DNA of 64,000 nt from Bagarius yarrelli (taxonomy: Eukaryota > Chordata > Actinopteri > Siluriformes > Sisoridae): NCBI GenBank assembly GCA_005784505.1, contig VCAZ01000045.1, forward strand, positions 421,501 to 485,500, written 5' to 3'. The notes beneath the pieces are model-generated. The model saw nothing but the letters and a program-made list of their open reading frames with translations, made no database searches and was not told the DNA's origin. A program made the translations under genes and the position numbers. Numbering within the stretch: the first letter of the stretch is position 1; every line of letters starts with the position of its first letter. Shown here one piece after another: positions 49,801-59,340 of this stretch.

Positions 49801-52800
49801 ATTTCTTCTTGAGTAAATACAATTCAGTGAGGCTCTAAATACAATAAAGAATTCAAGAAGAACAATCAGTTGCTAGTGTCTGCTTCTTAAAGGAGCATTT
49901 TGCATGTTTATTTACAGCCGCTGTCTCTCTTCATCTTCTGTCTCACTTCTTCTTTGATGAAATGACTAACTGTGTGGGCTAAAAAGTGCAGACTGAAACT
50001 TATTGCATTGCAAGATCAAGAATAATGAAGTTTGAAAAAAAAATATACATATATTTCAGGCTGTAAATTAGAATTAACACAATATCCTGAACTTTTGGGA
50101 GGACATTTATATATAACAGCATTTCTATGCGACATCCGACTCACTGTCTTTGATAAAGTGCAGGAGATTTAGGTCCAATCTTATTCCTACCCTTTAGCCC
50201 AACCCCTTTCCCCACTAGCTCTCTGTTTTGCTCCATCATGTGAAGGGGTAGGGGTTTTGCGATTCTCTTTTGGTTGAAGGTGTAGGGGTGGCGAGAAGGG
50301 CTAGATACTCCTTAAACGAATGTTTCTGAACTATAAACGTAGGGCTATGAGAAATTTCCCAAGATACATTAGCCACAGCGGCGACATGGCTGCCCAAGTG
50401 ACCAACAAGATTCACAAATAACTATTTATTGCCATTAATGAGCAATTTAATGTCCAACAGTAAACGGTTTTATTACATTCAATGCTGTGTTCATATTTTA
50501 CCGTCATGTTTTTCGCTAAAGTTACACTGCCGCAAGATATTTTTGTGCCTGATGACTTGACAGAATATCCTGTCAGAAATCAAAGTTAAATGGCAGAACA
50601 TTTACTTTTTACTACACATATGATGATTTGTACTAGCGTAGTAGTGGTGTCACTTTTTTTAGGGCAAGGGTGTCCAAACTCTGTCCTGGAGGGTTGGTTG
50701 TCCTGCAGAGTTTAGCTCCAACCCTAATCAAACACACTTGAACCAACTAATTAAGCTCTTGCTAAAATCACAGATAGGTGTGTTGAGGCAAGTTGGAGAT
50801 AAACTCCCCCTCCAGGACCGAGTTTGGACACCCCTGTCTTAGGGGAATATTTTCATCCCTACTTCTTGTCAATCTGTTTTAAAGGCAAAGGGAAAACGGG
50901 TAGGCATAGGGGTAAGGGTATAAAATACAATTGGGGTTGGGCCGACCTGAACAATACAATCATAGTTTAGACTTTGGTAAATAAACTGTGAATAGGTTTT
51001 AATTCTTCTGCATTTTAGGTCAAAAGCCCATGTCGTTCAGGTCTCTTTGTATTACCTTGTCATCTGCTTGACACAAATTCCCCCATGAATTAAATGTAGT
51101 TAAAAAAATATTTAATCCCATCATAGTCAATTATTGTTAATCCAAAAAGTCTATTGTCTTCTTTTAGTGTTTTACAGAAACAAGTTTTTTTTTTTTTTTT
51201 AGATATAAATTTTTAATATTCTCATCTTTGGCTATAATGACCATCTTTAGAACAAGTCGGTGGTCAACCTGATGTTTTGGCAGCTCACAGTGGAGACGTT
51301 TTCAGCCCTCAGGGTAAATTCTTGGCACGGTAAATGGAATTTAATTAGATTCTCTCTGGATTATCGGATTCGCTAATTTCTTTTTCTTCAGGTTTGCACT
51401 GTCTTCTATGGATATGGACAAAGGATTATGACATCGGATGCACTATGTTGCTGCAGCTGAGGTAAGAATAACAAAAAAAAACAACAATACTTTAGGCCTG
51501 CATTTAAATAAGAGTAATTAACTTTCCCAGGTTAAATTACCTAAGTGCGCATTAATGTTTTTGTTTTGTCATGTGGAGGTGGTATTTCTCCTACTTCTTG
51601 TCAATCTGTTTTAAAGGCAAAGGGAAAACGGGTAGGCATAGGGGTAAGGGTATAAAATACAATTGGGGTTGGGCCGACCTGAACAATACAATCATAGTTT
51701 AGACTTTGAAACTGGGAAAAGGTTTATTTCTGCATTTTTAGTCAAAAGCCCATGTCGTTCAGGTCTCTTTGTATTACCTTGTCATCTGCTTGACACAAAT
51801 TCCCCCATGAATTAAATGTAGTTAAAAAAATATTTAATCCCATCATAGTCAATTATTGTTAATCCAAAAAGTCTATTGTCTTCTTTTAGTGTTTTACAGA
51901 AACAAGTTTTTTTTTTTTTTTTAGATAATAATGAATTTTAATATTCTCATCTTTGTGCTATAATGACCATCTTTAGAACAAGTCGGTGGTCAACCTGATG
52001 TTTGCAGCTCACAGTGGAGACGTTTCAGCCCTCAGGAGGTAAATTGCTGCACGGTAAATGGAATTTAATTAGATTCTCTCTGATTATCTCATTCGCTATT
52101 TCTTTTCTCTCAGGTTTGCACTGTCTTCTATGGATATGGACCAAAAGGATTATGACCATCGGACTGCACTTCATGTTGCTGCAGCTGAAGGTAGATAAAA
52201 AAAAAAACAACTAATAGCTGTTACAGGCCTGCATTTAAAAATAAGAGTAATTACTTTCATTTCCACTATTGTGTTAAATATATAAGCGCATTAAATGTTT
52301 TTGTTTTAGGTCATGTGGAGGTGGTGCGGTTTTTAACAGAAACATGCAAAGTGAACCCCTTTGTGAAGGACAGGTCAGAATGGATTATTTTTTTTAATTC
52401 CTAGTGTACAAGTCCATTTGAGTCAGTCATGTGACCCAAGTGCTCCGCATGATGAATGCAAAGTTTTGTCATATGGTGAAAAAAGTTCAGCAGCGATTCA
52501 ATTTATGTTAATTTAATAATTAACAAATTTTAATTGAATTAATTTCATAATTAATTTGTCCAAAGTGTATAAGGGTATAATTCTCATAGTGCACTACTAT
52601 ATATACTGAAATAAACTTTATTCAAAATTCAGCTTTAGCAAATGAAAAGTTACAAATCTATGTTTAATATTATAGGATCATTTCGTGTGTGTGTGTGTGT
52701 GTGTGTGTGTGAGACCAGGTGGGGAAACATTCCTTTGGATGATGCACTTCAGTCTGGTCAAGACAGCGTTGTGACGATTCTGCAAAAGTATCAGCAGGCA

Positions 52801-52911
52801 TGCGGGGTTTTTTTTCAGCAAAAAACAAACTTGACTCAGCCGCATGACAGTAAGCGACTGCTTTTGGATGGGATTTTATACTTTAAATGCAGAGTTATTA
52901 ATCTCACATAA
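32042..52911 (+). CDS. gls2: Glutaminase, liver-type, mitochondrial
   Basis: Eighteen coding exons: 32042-32238, 35552-35645, 36040-36161, 37603-37732, 37803-37882, 37962-38125, 38910-38968, 40739-40771, 42315-42373, 42465-42531, 42622-42672, 45733-45909, 46148-46287, 48760-48852, 51977-52038, 52114-52190, 52310-52373 and 52719-52911. Phases agree throughout except exon 13, which carries 8 extra bases. Without them the protein would have 617 residues, close to vertebrate GLS2. The enzyme hydrolyses glutamine to glutamate and ammonia in the mitochondrial matrix. The N-terminus is Arg/Ser-rich, as for a mitochondrial presequence. The beta-lactamase-like domain has the catalytic pair in QSCVK (Ser222, Lys225), then [23 protein letters not shown] and [16 protein letters not shown]. 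Exons 15-18 encode ankyrin repeats ([16 protein letters not shown]). GLS2 rather than GLS is inferred from linkage to rdh5 and bloc1s1. The predicted C-terminus after KYQQ is not conserved, so the last exon's end is uncertain. Confidence 0.9.
32880..34530 (+). mobile_element. DIRS-type retrotransposon relic (gag and tyrosine recombinase parts)
   Basis: In gls2 intron 1. Plus-strand pieces recall fish DIRS elements: [13 protein letters not shown] and [20 protein letters not shown] (gag-like), [18 protein letters not shown], and a region reading [20 protein letters not shown] (recombinase N-terminal part) near 34265-34330. Frames are broken by stops and the middle polymerase part is mostly deleted. 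A SINE B sits inside at 33185-33426. Confidence 0.65.
33185..33426 (-). mobile_element. SINE B (tRNA-derived) copy
   Basis: Second copy of the family at 455-694, about 90 percent alike by eye, inserted into the DIRS relic. Confidence 0.8.
34531..35237. other. gls2 intron 1 right part
   Basis: The first 250 bases may be further DIRS debris (CTTCTGTCCTCATCCCATCC). The rest is AT-rich with no recognised feature. Confidence 0.35.
35238..35335 (-). mobile_element. SINE A internal fragment
   Basis: AGCTTGGTGGTGCTGGGAAT with TTGCTTAGGCGCCTAGTAGG; ends lost. Confidence 0.65.
35544..35552 (+). other. gls2: Triple tandem splice acceptor at gls2 exon 2
   Basis: Sequence CTCAGCAGTAGG offers AG acceptors ending at 35545, 35548 and 35551. 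All three keep the same frame, so use would add zero, one or two residues. Confidence 0.7.
36538..36790. mobile_element. Tc1/mariner-type MITE fragment
   Basis: ACTGCCAAAAGTTTGTGGTC ACC and CATTCCAGTTCATCCCAAAG GCGTTCAG match the family at 13120 and 48084. In gls2 intron 3. Confidence 0.6.
36791..37602. other. gls2 intron 3 right part, unidentified
   Basis: A C/A-rich tract and an AT-rich tract. Parts (37100-37350) look less random but no protein or repeat family was recognised. Confidence 0.3.
39035..40490 (+). mobile_element. Tc1-like transposon relic in gls2 intron 7
   Basis: Left terminal repeat CTGATTTTGTCTGTTTGCCC (39077-39096) is mirrored at the right by GACAGTGGGCAAATGTACAA AATGAGC (40429-40455). 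Inside are TTTGCATTTTAATGAGTGAA, the self-complementary CTCTTAAAGGGA block and a transposase-like stretch. Confidence 0.85.
39434..40370 (+). pseudogene. Tc1 transposase relic
   Basis: Runs from ATGGCATAGACCAAAGAGCT, already with a stop where AAG is usual, through GTCAGGGACAAGATTGTAGA, GTATTCCAGCATGACAATGA CC (second catalytic Asp region) and TTGCCAACAAGGGTTTGCCA. Stops and deletions are frequent; the block around the catalytic Glu is shortened. DNA-binding and DDE parts are recognisable from nucleotide similarity only. Confidence 0.8.
40786..40857. repeat. (AT)n microsatellite next to gls2 exon 8
   Basis: Starts 15 bases after the exon 8 donor, with one phase break. Confidence 0.95.
40902..41052 (-). 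mobile_element. SINE A copy
   Basis: CTGAGCAATTAGGGGTTAAG to the head AGACACCGCACTACC; degenerate head. Confidence 0.75.
41053..42314. other. gls2 intron 8, unclassified
   Basis: Contains GGTTCAG/TGAACTGGTTCAATGA motifs resembling a fish repeat, plus A and T homopolymers near 42018-42055. Nothing firmer. Confidence 0.35.
42880..43010 (-). mobile_element. SINE A copy, degenerate
   Basis: CAGAATTTAGCAGATTAGAC to CTTAACCATTAAGCTACCAT. Confidence 0.65.
43240..44830 (-). mobile_element. DIRS-type retrotransposon relic (gag region)
   Basis: In gls2 intron 11, opposite in strand to the relic at 32880. On the minus strand 44030-43740 reads [20 protein letters not shown] then [16 protein letters not shown] and later [15 protein letters not shown], which matches the gag protein of fish DIRS elements. 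Flanks have CTCGTTCTCTCTGGGACCGA (43391-43410), a DIRS-like terminal motif. Many stops. Confidence 0.6.
45308..45480 (-). mobile_element. SINE A copy
   Basis: TTACAGCATTTGGCATCAGA CGCCC to CCTTAACCACTGCGCCACCA, near complete. Confidence 0.85.
46148..46287 (+). CDS. gls2: gls2 exon 13 with 8-base tandem duplication (frameshift)
   Basis: Exon 13 should encode 44 residues from VGLPAKS to GISFCQ. The octamer GCTAAGTC is present twice in a row at 46160-46175, giving 140 instead of 132 bases. As written, translation leaves frame after AKS and meets TAG at 46199-46201. Downstream of the duplication the normal frame is intact ([20 protein letters not shown]). Both splice sites look normal. Confidence 0.85.
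46400..46722 (+). repeat. (GATGA)n degenerate satellite
   Basis: About 320 bases of GAGAT/GGGAT/GATAG pentamers with a short GGATGGAT patch, in gls2 intron 13. Confidence 0.95.
46723..47625. other. gls2 intron 13, no feature recognised
   Basis: AT-rich sequence without gene or named repeat. Confidence 0.4.
47626..47800. mobile_element. Mixed Tc1 terminal fragments
   Basis: ATATGGCCAAATGTTTATGA ACACC recalls the family at 48084. It is followed by AATAAACCTACCATTAAAAC TATAGACTGAT, the right end of the Tc1 family at 39035. Confidence 0.6.
48084..48580. mobile_element. Tc1/mariner-type MITE with inverted ends
   Basis: Left CACTATATCTTTGCCAAACG and AACACCTGACC; right, reversed, CACTATATAGACAAACGTTT and AACACCTGACC. 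About 497 bases, interior ACTGGAACACCGACTGCACC CTAG. Frames inside are shadows. Confidence 0.75.
48853..50150. other. gls2 intron 14, left part
   Basis: AT-rich; part near 49040-49260 (CTGGCTAGATGGAGACCAAA) may be a LINE scrap but is not assigned. Confidence 0.3.
50160..50960. mobile_element. MITE-like element interrupted by a palindromic MITE
   Basis: Left end has TTATTCCTACCCTTTAGCCC AACCCC and right end GGGGTAAGGGTATAAAATAC AATTGGGGTTGGG, roughly inverted. The 50664-50842 element sits within. The right end is also included in the tandem duplication. Confidence 0.5.
50664..50842. mobile_element. Palindromic hAT-like MITE, second copy
   Basis: Same family as 20162-20357: AGGGTGTCCAAACTCTGTCC to GAGTTTGGACACCCCTG. 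Flanks TTTTAGGG and TCTTAGGG differ by one base, consistent with an 8-base target duplication. Confidence 0.8.
51251..51313 (+). pseudogene. Duplicate of gls2 exon 15, frame broken
   Basis: Reads AACAAGTCGGTGGTCAACCT like exon 15 at 51977-52038. It has an extra T and G in the GATGTTTGCAGC region, an extra T in GACGTTTCAG, and a loss of two bases just before the donor. It cannot encode [20 protein letters not shown] in frame. Acceptor TTTAG is kept. Confidence 0.8.
51392..51461 (+). pseudogene. Duplicate of gls2 exon 16, frame broken
   Basis: Matches 52114-52190 but is 70 rather than 77 bases, with bases missing in the stretches for MDQKDYDH and RTALH and before the donor. Splice sites are recognisable (CAG and GTAAGA). 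Loss is by scattered short deletions rather than substitutions. Confidence 0.8.
52685..52711 (+). repeat. (TG)n directly before gls2 exon 18
   Basis: About 13 TG dinucleotides end seven bases before the CAG acceptor at 52716-52718, in place of a normal polypyrimidine tract. Confidence 0.9.
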
Positions 52912-53184
52912 GACAAAAGAAAAGATAAACTATCTCTAACCCTATTTTATATAATAGACACCGCTGAACTGAAGTCACAGAGTGTGTGTTTGATCCGGCT
53001 GCTGCTTTGATCTATAGTAATACAGTGTGTAAGAAATTTTGATTAATTGTAAACAGCATGTATGCTGTACATCCCGCTACACCCAGAAAATGGTGACGTA
53101 GGACTGTGACAATACACCATGTACCGCAAAGACAGCTGTAATAATTATGCCAATTAATGTCATACTGTTATAAGAGGGAAATTA

Positions 53185-53346
53185 AGGTGTTGGACTGCTA
53201 ATTGAAAGATCAGGGTTCGATTCCAAGCACAACCAAGCTACCATTGCTGGGCCCTTAACCCTCAATTGCTTAGTTGTGTAAAAGTGACAAATAAATGTAA
53301 GTCACTCTGGATAAGTGTGTCTGCCAAATGCTGTTTATGTAATGTA
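53185..53346 (+). mobile_element. SINE A copy
   Basis: AAGGTGTTGGACTGCTAATT to GTGTCTGCCAAATGCTGTTT; head slightly truncated. Confidence 0.85.
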
Positions 53347-53865
53347 ATGTGCTGCATAGTAAAAAGCATGACAGTTAAGAGAACGTTTTACATTTTCATG
53401 ATAAAAGTTAATAATAATAATGAAAAATAGCGATTTAATCCTTTCTATAAAATAAAAGCCCTGAGGATTTTTTTTTCCTGTGTAGATTAAATGTTAAACG
53501 TACAATAAATCTCTTTATAGCCTCGTCTGACAAACAGAGCAGCTTCACAAAGTCCCATGGACAGTCTGATTTTCTTCCCAGTTGGACTTGATCAGTATCT
53601 TGAAAGCCAAAGCCACGTTTTGCCGTCAGATTATATGACTGCAGTCTTGATAGCACTAAAGATGACTGAAACGTTTTATTTATATTTATAGTGTATTTCA
53701 GCGCCGCAGTTTGGAGCGTTACAAAATGACAGCGCAGAACAGGTCACAAAATGAGCTGCTTTTACTGTCAAAAGTAAATAGATTACAGAATCTAATCAGG
53801 CTCCACCTACAGTGTTAATAAAAAGAGTCTTGCATTGCATTAGATAAGTAAGTGGAGAGAATGAT

Positions 53866-54118
53866 ACATTTATTCATTCATTTTCTATACCCACTTATTC
53901 CCTAATTCAGGGACGCTGGGATCTGCTGGCGTCTGCTAGTCGTCTCTAAAGGGATGATAGGCAGGACAGGTAGACCCTGGACAGGTTGCCAGTCCATCAC
54001 AGGGCAACACACACACTCACGCCTACGGGCAACAGAAAGGCCCCTGCCCGGGAATCGAACCCGGGACCATGTTGCTGTAAGGCAACAGTGCTAACCACTA
54101 AGTCACCATGCTGCCTGT
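53866..54118 (-). mobile_element. SINE C-type repeat, inverted copy
   Basis: Plus-strand CATTCATTTTCTATACCCAC to CTAACCACTAAGTCACCATG CTGCC; middle deleted. Confidence 0.75.
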
Positions 54119-54310
54119 TGTAATATTTCATCTGAAAGCAAATATAACTTGCAAATTCCCTTTTGATTCCCATTAAGTCCCTTTTATTGCTGTCAATTCG
54201 CATTAATTCCTTTTATTCCCGTCAATTTACATAATTTGTAAAGGTTGCTAAAATTTTTTAACCCTATAAAGAGATGAAGCAAAAACAGCTCAAGACACGC
54301 TACAAAAATT

Positions 54311-54660
54311 ACAGGTAAATGTTGCTGTGATGCAAAAAGGCCATGGGTTCGATTCCCAGGCAGGGGTCTTTCTGTGTAGAGTTTGCATGTTCTCCCTGTG
54401 CTTGTATGGGTTTATTCCAGGTTCTCCGGTTTCCTCCTACAGTCCAAAAACATGCATATTAGGTTGATTGGTGATTCTAAATTGTCCATATGAGTGAGTT
54501 TGAGTGTGTGTGTGTGGCCTGGCGATGGACTGGTGACCTGTCCAGGGTGTCCCCCTCCTGCCTTTCACCCTTTCAGAGATAGCTGGGATCGACTCCAGCA
54601 GATCCCTGTGAACCCGAATTAGGGAATAAGCAGGTATAGAAGATGAATAAATAAAGGAAT
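54311..54660 (+). mobile_element. SINE C-type repeat
   Basis: GCTGTGATGCAAAAAGGCCA TGGG to GGTATAGAAGATGAATAAAT. Opposite in strand to 53866-54118, 190 bases away. Confidence 0.8.
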
Positions 54661-54880
54661 TAATGTTGCTGCTCAGGACCTTTACGTACTAAGCCATTAT
54701 TACAGAAGGTCAATATAAGAATTAAAACTCATTGACTAATTTATCCATTCCAATATACATCAAAAGACTATTAGCCTATAACAGAGTACAAAAATGTAGT
54801 TTAAATAAATCTTGGAGCCTAATTGTGCGTAAATTAACTAGATTTAATGCAATTATAGTTGAATTTTTACTCTAAATATA

Positions 54881-54882
<2 letters not shown>

Positions 54883-54912
<30 letters not shown>
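54883..54912 (+). repeat. (CA)n microsatellite
   Basis: About 14 CA dinucleotides. Confidence 0.95.
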
Positions 54913-55357
54913 CCCTGCAGGGCTACTGAGGCGACACCTCCGCATGCACTGTGTGTTCCTCCGTAACATACAATCAGAATTTGCTTGAATTCTGTGCACA
55001 CAAAATAATGTCAAAAATGTATAACTTTATTCAGTATTGATGTAAATGACATAAATATTGCATAAATTAGTATTTAAAACGGTTTATATTGTGTAATCTA
55101 TTGTTTAGCAAAATTATATCATTGTAAAAACGAATACACTGACTGAGCAAGCATGTAGGTGGGATGAAATTAAAAAGATGTCTAAAAGGGGGAATTTTCT
55201 CTAATTTTTTAGACTCTGGAAAGTAAAAAATGTCAGTTTCAATATGTGGTTTAATTTGCTTGCGTGCCAGTTTATGACTTAACAGTTTATATTTGTTTGT
55301 ATATACAATTTATATGAATATCTCCAAATTTCTAAAAATAAAATCAAATAAAGTTTC

Positions 55358-55563
55358 ATTTACATTTTACATTGACAGCATCTGGCCGGACGCCCTTATC
55401 CAAAGCTACTTACATTCATCTCTTTTTTTTATACAAGTGAGCAATTAGGGGTTAGGAGCCTTTGCTTGGATGCCCAGTAGTGGTAAACTGGTGGTGCTGG
55501 AAATCAAACCCTGATCTTCCAATTAGCAGTCCAACACCTTAACCACTGCACTACCAATTCCCA
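55358..55563 (-). mobile_element. SINE A copy
   Basis: ATTGACAGCATCTGGCCGGA CGCCC to CTTAACCACTGCACTACCAA, near complete. Confidence 0.85.
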
Positions 55564-55964
55564 ACATGGAATATTTCCAAATTTCCAAAGATGAAGGCAA
55601 AAGTTTCTGGACATTTATCAGAAATTGATTGCTTCTAAATTTTTTTTAATGAGATTATTTGTTTATCTGCATCCCAAATACTCATTAACTGAACATAACT
55701 GACTAAATTCCTGCATAGTTTGTCGATGTGAATAAATGTTGTGCAGGACTGATTAACCTTGATTTTGGATCAGGCTGGCAAACAACAACAACAGATCTAA
55801 ATGAGAAGTTTTAATATTGGGGCTGGATAACAGAAGCTTTATTATTTTAGCAGAATGTTTTTTAGTAAGAAAATAAATTACAGTCCTACATGAAGATCTA
55901 TAACAAATGAGGTGTAAATAAAATGAAAAGCATTCAATAACCACAGTGTTTTATAGATTAGAGT

Positions 55965-56094
55965 TTTTACATATACAGCATTTGGTATCCGTATTAAAGG
56001 TCTTACTCAGGGGCCCAGCATTGGCAGCACGGTGGTCCTAGAAGTTAATACCACAGCAGTCCAACACTTTAACCAATGAGCTACCACTTGATAT
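55965..56094 (-). mobile_element. SINE A copy, centre deleted
   Basis: ATACAGCATTTGGTATCCGT to TTTAACCAATGAGCTACCAC. Confidence 0.75.
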
Positions 56095-56299
56095 ATAAGA
56101 ATCTGTAAGATTTATAAGTGATTATGAATGTCAGTCTAGTACAAAACACATTCATATTCCCTGATTTTTTTAAGTTTACATCACTAAACTGGCGAGGGTA
56201 TCATTTCTAAGTCAAATTGGATAAAAGCATCTGTCAGATAAATGAACACCGTATTGGTTTTAGAGAAAAAGCTGCAGAAGTGACTGAAGTGAGTGAATT

Positions 56300-57530
56300 T
56301 ATTCTCCATTTCCAATTATTTTAAAGGTCGCGGTAATGTATATATACACATATTACTGTATATATTTGATCTAAGAATGTTTTTTTTAAATCAAAATTCT
56401 GATTTGGAAATGATCTAGACTGTGACATAATGTATTTTATCCAAGTGTTTTCTATTTCTGTCGAATTTAAATAAAGTTTTTTTGTCTGCATAATGTAATG
56501 TATATATCTGAGCATGAACATGGATTTTCAGTATATGACTGTTGTATTTTTTTCTGGAAGCCAATAAAAGATTAAAAATGTTGATCTAGTACATAATGAT
56601 TTCTAGCCACTTTGTTGTTTTGATACTTTTTTTTTTTTTGCTTCACATATATTGTAAATCAATTTATTGTAAGAAAAATTCGGTCCAAAAAAAATGTGAC
56701 CGTTTAAAAAAAATGGTTTACCAAATAAACTGTTAAATATATTTTTACAATCAAATTAAAACATTTTATTTTTGTTGCCTTAATTAAGAAATAAGAAATA
56801 ATAAAAAAAATCAATATATTTATAGATAGTTCAAACTTTTAACATATTTTAAATAATAAAAAAAATCAATTGTCAAAAAAAATAAATGTAATTAAAATAT
56901 AGATAAAACGATAGATTAGGCGGTGGAGATGTATAACAACACTGGCCAACCAAAGTGCTACTGATCTAAAGTTTACATCTTTTAAAGAGCCTATCGGATG
57001 CGACATTTTTTTTAAAGTGTGTTTACACAACCACTTTATAATTACAAAGATCCACTCAGTGTTTTTTTTATATTTTGTTAAATCAATACCTCAAACCAAG
57101 CCGTTATCAGATGCCTGTTTTTGTGACATCACAGACTGAAGCCGCACCCAAGATTGTTAATTTCCACTGCTGTTTTAGCATAAACACTCCCTGAGCAGTG
57201 TTGCCAGATTAGACATTTTTAATTGGTTGAATTAGTTTAATTAATCAGACGAGCAGGTCAGATGCTAGCGAGTTACGAGTCTGTGAACATACATGAAATG
57301 GACAAAAGCAGACAGTGAGTGAGTAAAGGGCTTGTGTATAAATAAAGTGAGTGATTGTGATGGACTGATGAGGTGCAGGTGTATCCGGTTTATACTCAGG
57401 CGAGAGTGTGTGCTGGTTGGGTGTGGAACCTAGCATGACTTTGACAATAATTATAAATTATTTTTATGTTTATAATAAACAATGCATTAAGCTGATTGTC
57501 TTATTACAGACTGGGTAAGTCTGTACAGAG
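56300..57530. other. Intergenic tract right of gls2
   Basis: Very AT-rich to 56900, then mixed sequence to 57500. No gene seen. The ACCAGCACACACCCTCACCT region near 60340 is the reverse complement of a block near 57370-57420 (AGGTGTATCCGGTTTATACT and neighbours), so both may belong to one unnamed repeat. Confidence 0.4.
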
Positions 57531-57533
57531 CTC

Positions 57534-57698
57534 ATTACCATTTACAGCATTTGGCAGGCGGCCTTATCCAAAACGACTTACATTTATCTCTTTTATACAA
57601 CTGAGCAATTAGGACATTAACCACAGTGGTGGCTTGGCGGTGCTGGGAATCGAACCCCAGTTTTTCAACACCTCAACCACTAAGCCACCACTTCCCCT
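57534..57698 (-). mobile_element. SINE A copy
   Basis: TTTACAGCATTTGGCAGGCG GCC to CCTCAACCACTAAGCCACCA. Confidence 0.85.
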
Positions 57699-57832
57699 AT
57701 TTACAGCAACATGCACTAGATGGGGTCACTGTGAACAGAACTAATTTCATGTTCAAGTATATTATAGACTTTTCATTAAGACCTTAAACAATCACATCAA
57801 ATAGTAGAAAAATTCACATCTGACATGCTCTT

Positions 57833-58160
57833 TGTAACGATTCCACCCTCCAAGCACCAAAGGACGCCATTACCGGAGTACTAGCACCATCATTAGTACT
57901 TCTGGTAGCACATCCTGTTGCTAGCTATTTAAGCTAGAACCACGGACCTCATGTTGCGAAGTATTGTTTGCCTAGTCAACATACCAAGCGCTTATTTTCC
58001 ATGCATATATGTGTTTCTGGTTTATATCTATGCTTTCCTTTGTATCTGATTTCTTTCAAGTGTTTATTGTGTACCGACCTTTGCCTGTTTACTGACTACG
58101 TTTGTGGAATACCCTTATTTATTTAACAAAACCTTATACTGCAACATGGACCCCTCTCAG
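57833..58160 (+). mobile_element. LTR-like remnant
   Basis: TGTAACGATTCCACCCTCCA, CTATTTAAGCTAGAACCACG GAC (TATA-like promoter position) and TTTGCCTGTTTACTGACTAC resemble fish Gypsy-type long terminal repeats. No internal region or second LTR seen. Confidence 0.35.
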
Positions 58161-58741
58161 ACCTTCACACTCTTTAAGGCTCTTCTAATTTAAATTGGCT
58201 TGGCCACTGTCTGTGTCATCAACCGAAACAGAAATCATAGAAACAGTACACAATATCTTCATGATATCCTATTATTCAGATTAATTAAGTTATTTCGACT
58301 CATTTTGTAGTACTGTGCGATATTTGTATGTGTGCGTGTGTGTGTTTGTGTGTGTGCCTTGCAGACAGTCTTTGTCAGATAATGGGTTTTCTCAGCTGGT
58401 ACCTTTAAGCACACACAAAGCTAGTATTTATCATTAGATTTATGATGCTGTAACCTTTCCCGTGTTTGGTGGGTATTAATGACAGTCTGTATGTATGCAG
58501 CTAATCAAGAAATATTAATAAAGCTAATTAAGATATATGTTGGTGAAATCATCGTAAGTGTTTCGTTAGTTTTCTGTCTAAGCATGATGTGCTAAGACTC
58601 TTAAAAGTAGAGAGAAAAGTGTCTGAATACCAGATGCCTTTGGCTTTGGGTTCTGGCTCAGCTGTTGATGTATCAGGGGTTATTGTTGGGCAAGACCTGA
58701 CCTTAGACGAGAAGATCTGCCAGCTGCACATACAAATCCAG

Positions 58742-58765
58742 GGTGTGTGTGTGTGTGTGTGTGTG
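58742..58765 (+). repeat. (TG)n microsatellite
   Basis: About 11-12 TG dinucleotides. Confidence 0.9.
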
Positions 58766-59072
58766 CGGTTGTGTGCAAGAGCGGATAGATTCAGCAGAAC
58801 CATAAATAGATTCCTAGTTATATATAGCTTAAAATAGATCTGTTTTAGAGAGAAAAAATATTACTGCATAGGCATTAATAAAATATACAAGCACTGAATA
58901 TTCAAGCACTGATTTTAGATTATTAATTTATTTATATGTTTTTAAAATAAATTTATTGTTTATAGAGCGCAGTATGGTTAATACAATTATTGCAAAACAA
59001 TAAAAAAAAAGTGTTTCAATATGTTGCTATGATGTCCAATCAAAAAGCTTTAACAGAATCCTTGAAATCATG

Positions 59073-59294
59073 TGTCAGGACTCGGTCAGGCTTGTTGTGT
59101 GCGTTGCCCTGCCGGGCCAGCCGAGGGCAATAGCAAGACTTTGTCTCTTTGCCTATATTCTAGTCCGTGTGCTCAATGTTTGTTTATTTTGTGTCATGTG
59201 AGTCTCTATGTCTTGTCATTGGATGATTGTTCCCTGATTGTGTTCAGGTGTGTCTTGTTTAGGTAATGTTTCCCTGTTTAGGTTAATGTGTGTG

Positions 59295-59340
<46 letters not shown>

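Larger units (their letters stand above)
50858..51590 (+). repeat. Tandem duplication, copy 1 (error-rich copy of gls2 exons 15-16)
   Basis: About 730 bases that repeat head to tail at 51591-52326. Both copies begin at CTACTTCTTGTCAATCTG, share the block GGGTAAGGGTATAAAATACA and contain two gls2 exons. The join is abrupt: TCATGTGGAGGTGGTATTT, which belongs at the start of exon 17, runs straight into the second copy. Copy 1 differs mainly by single-base gains and losses. Confidence 0.85.
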
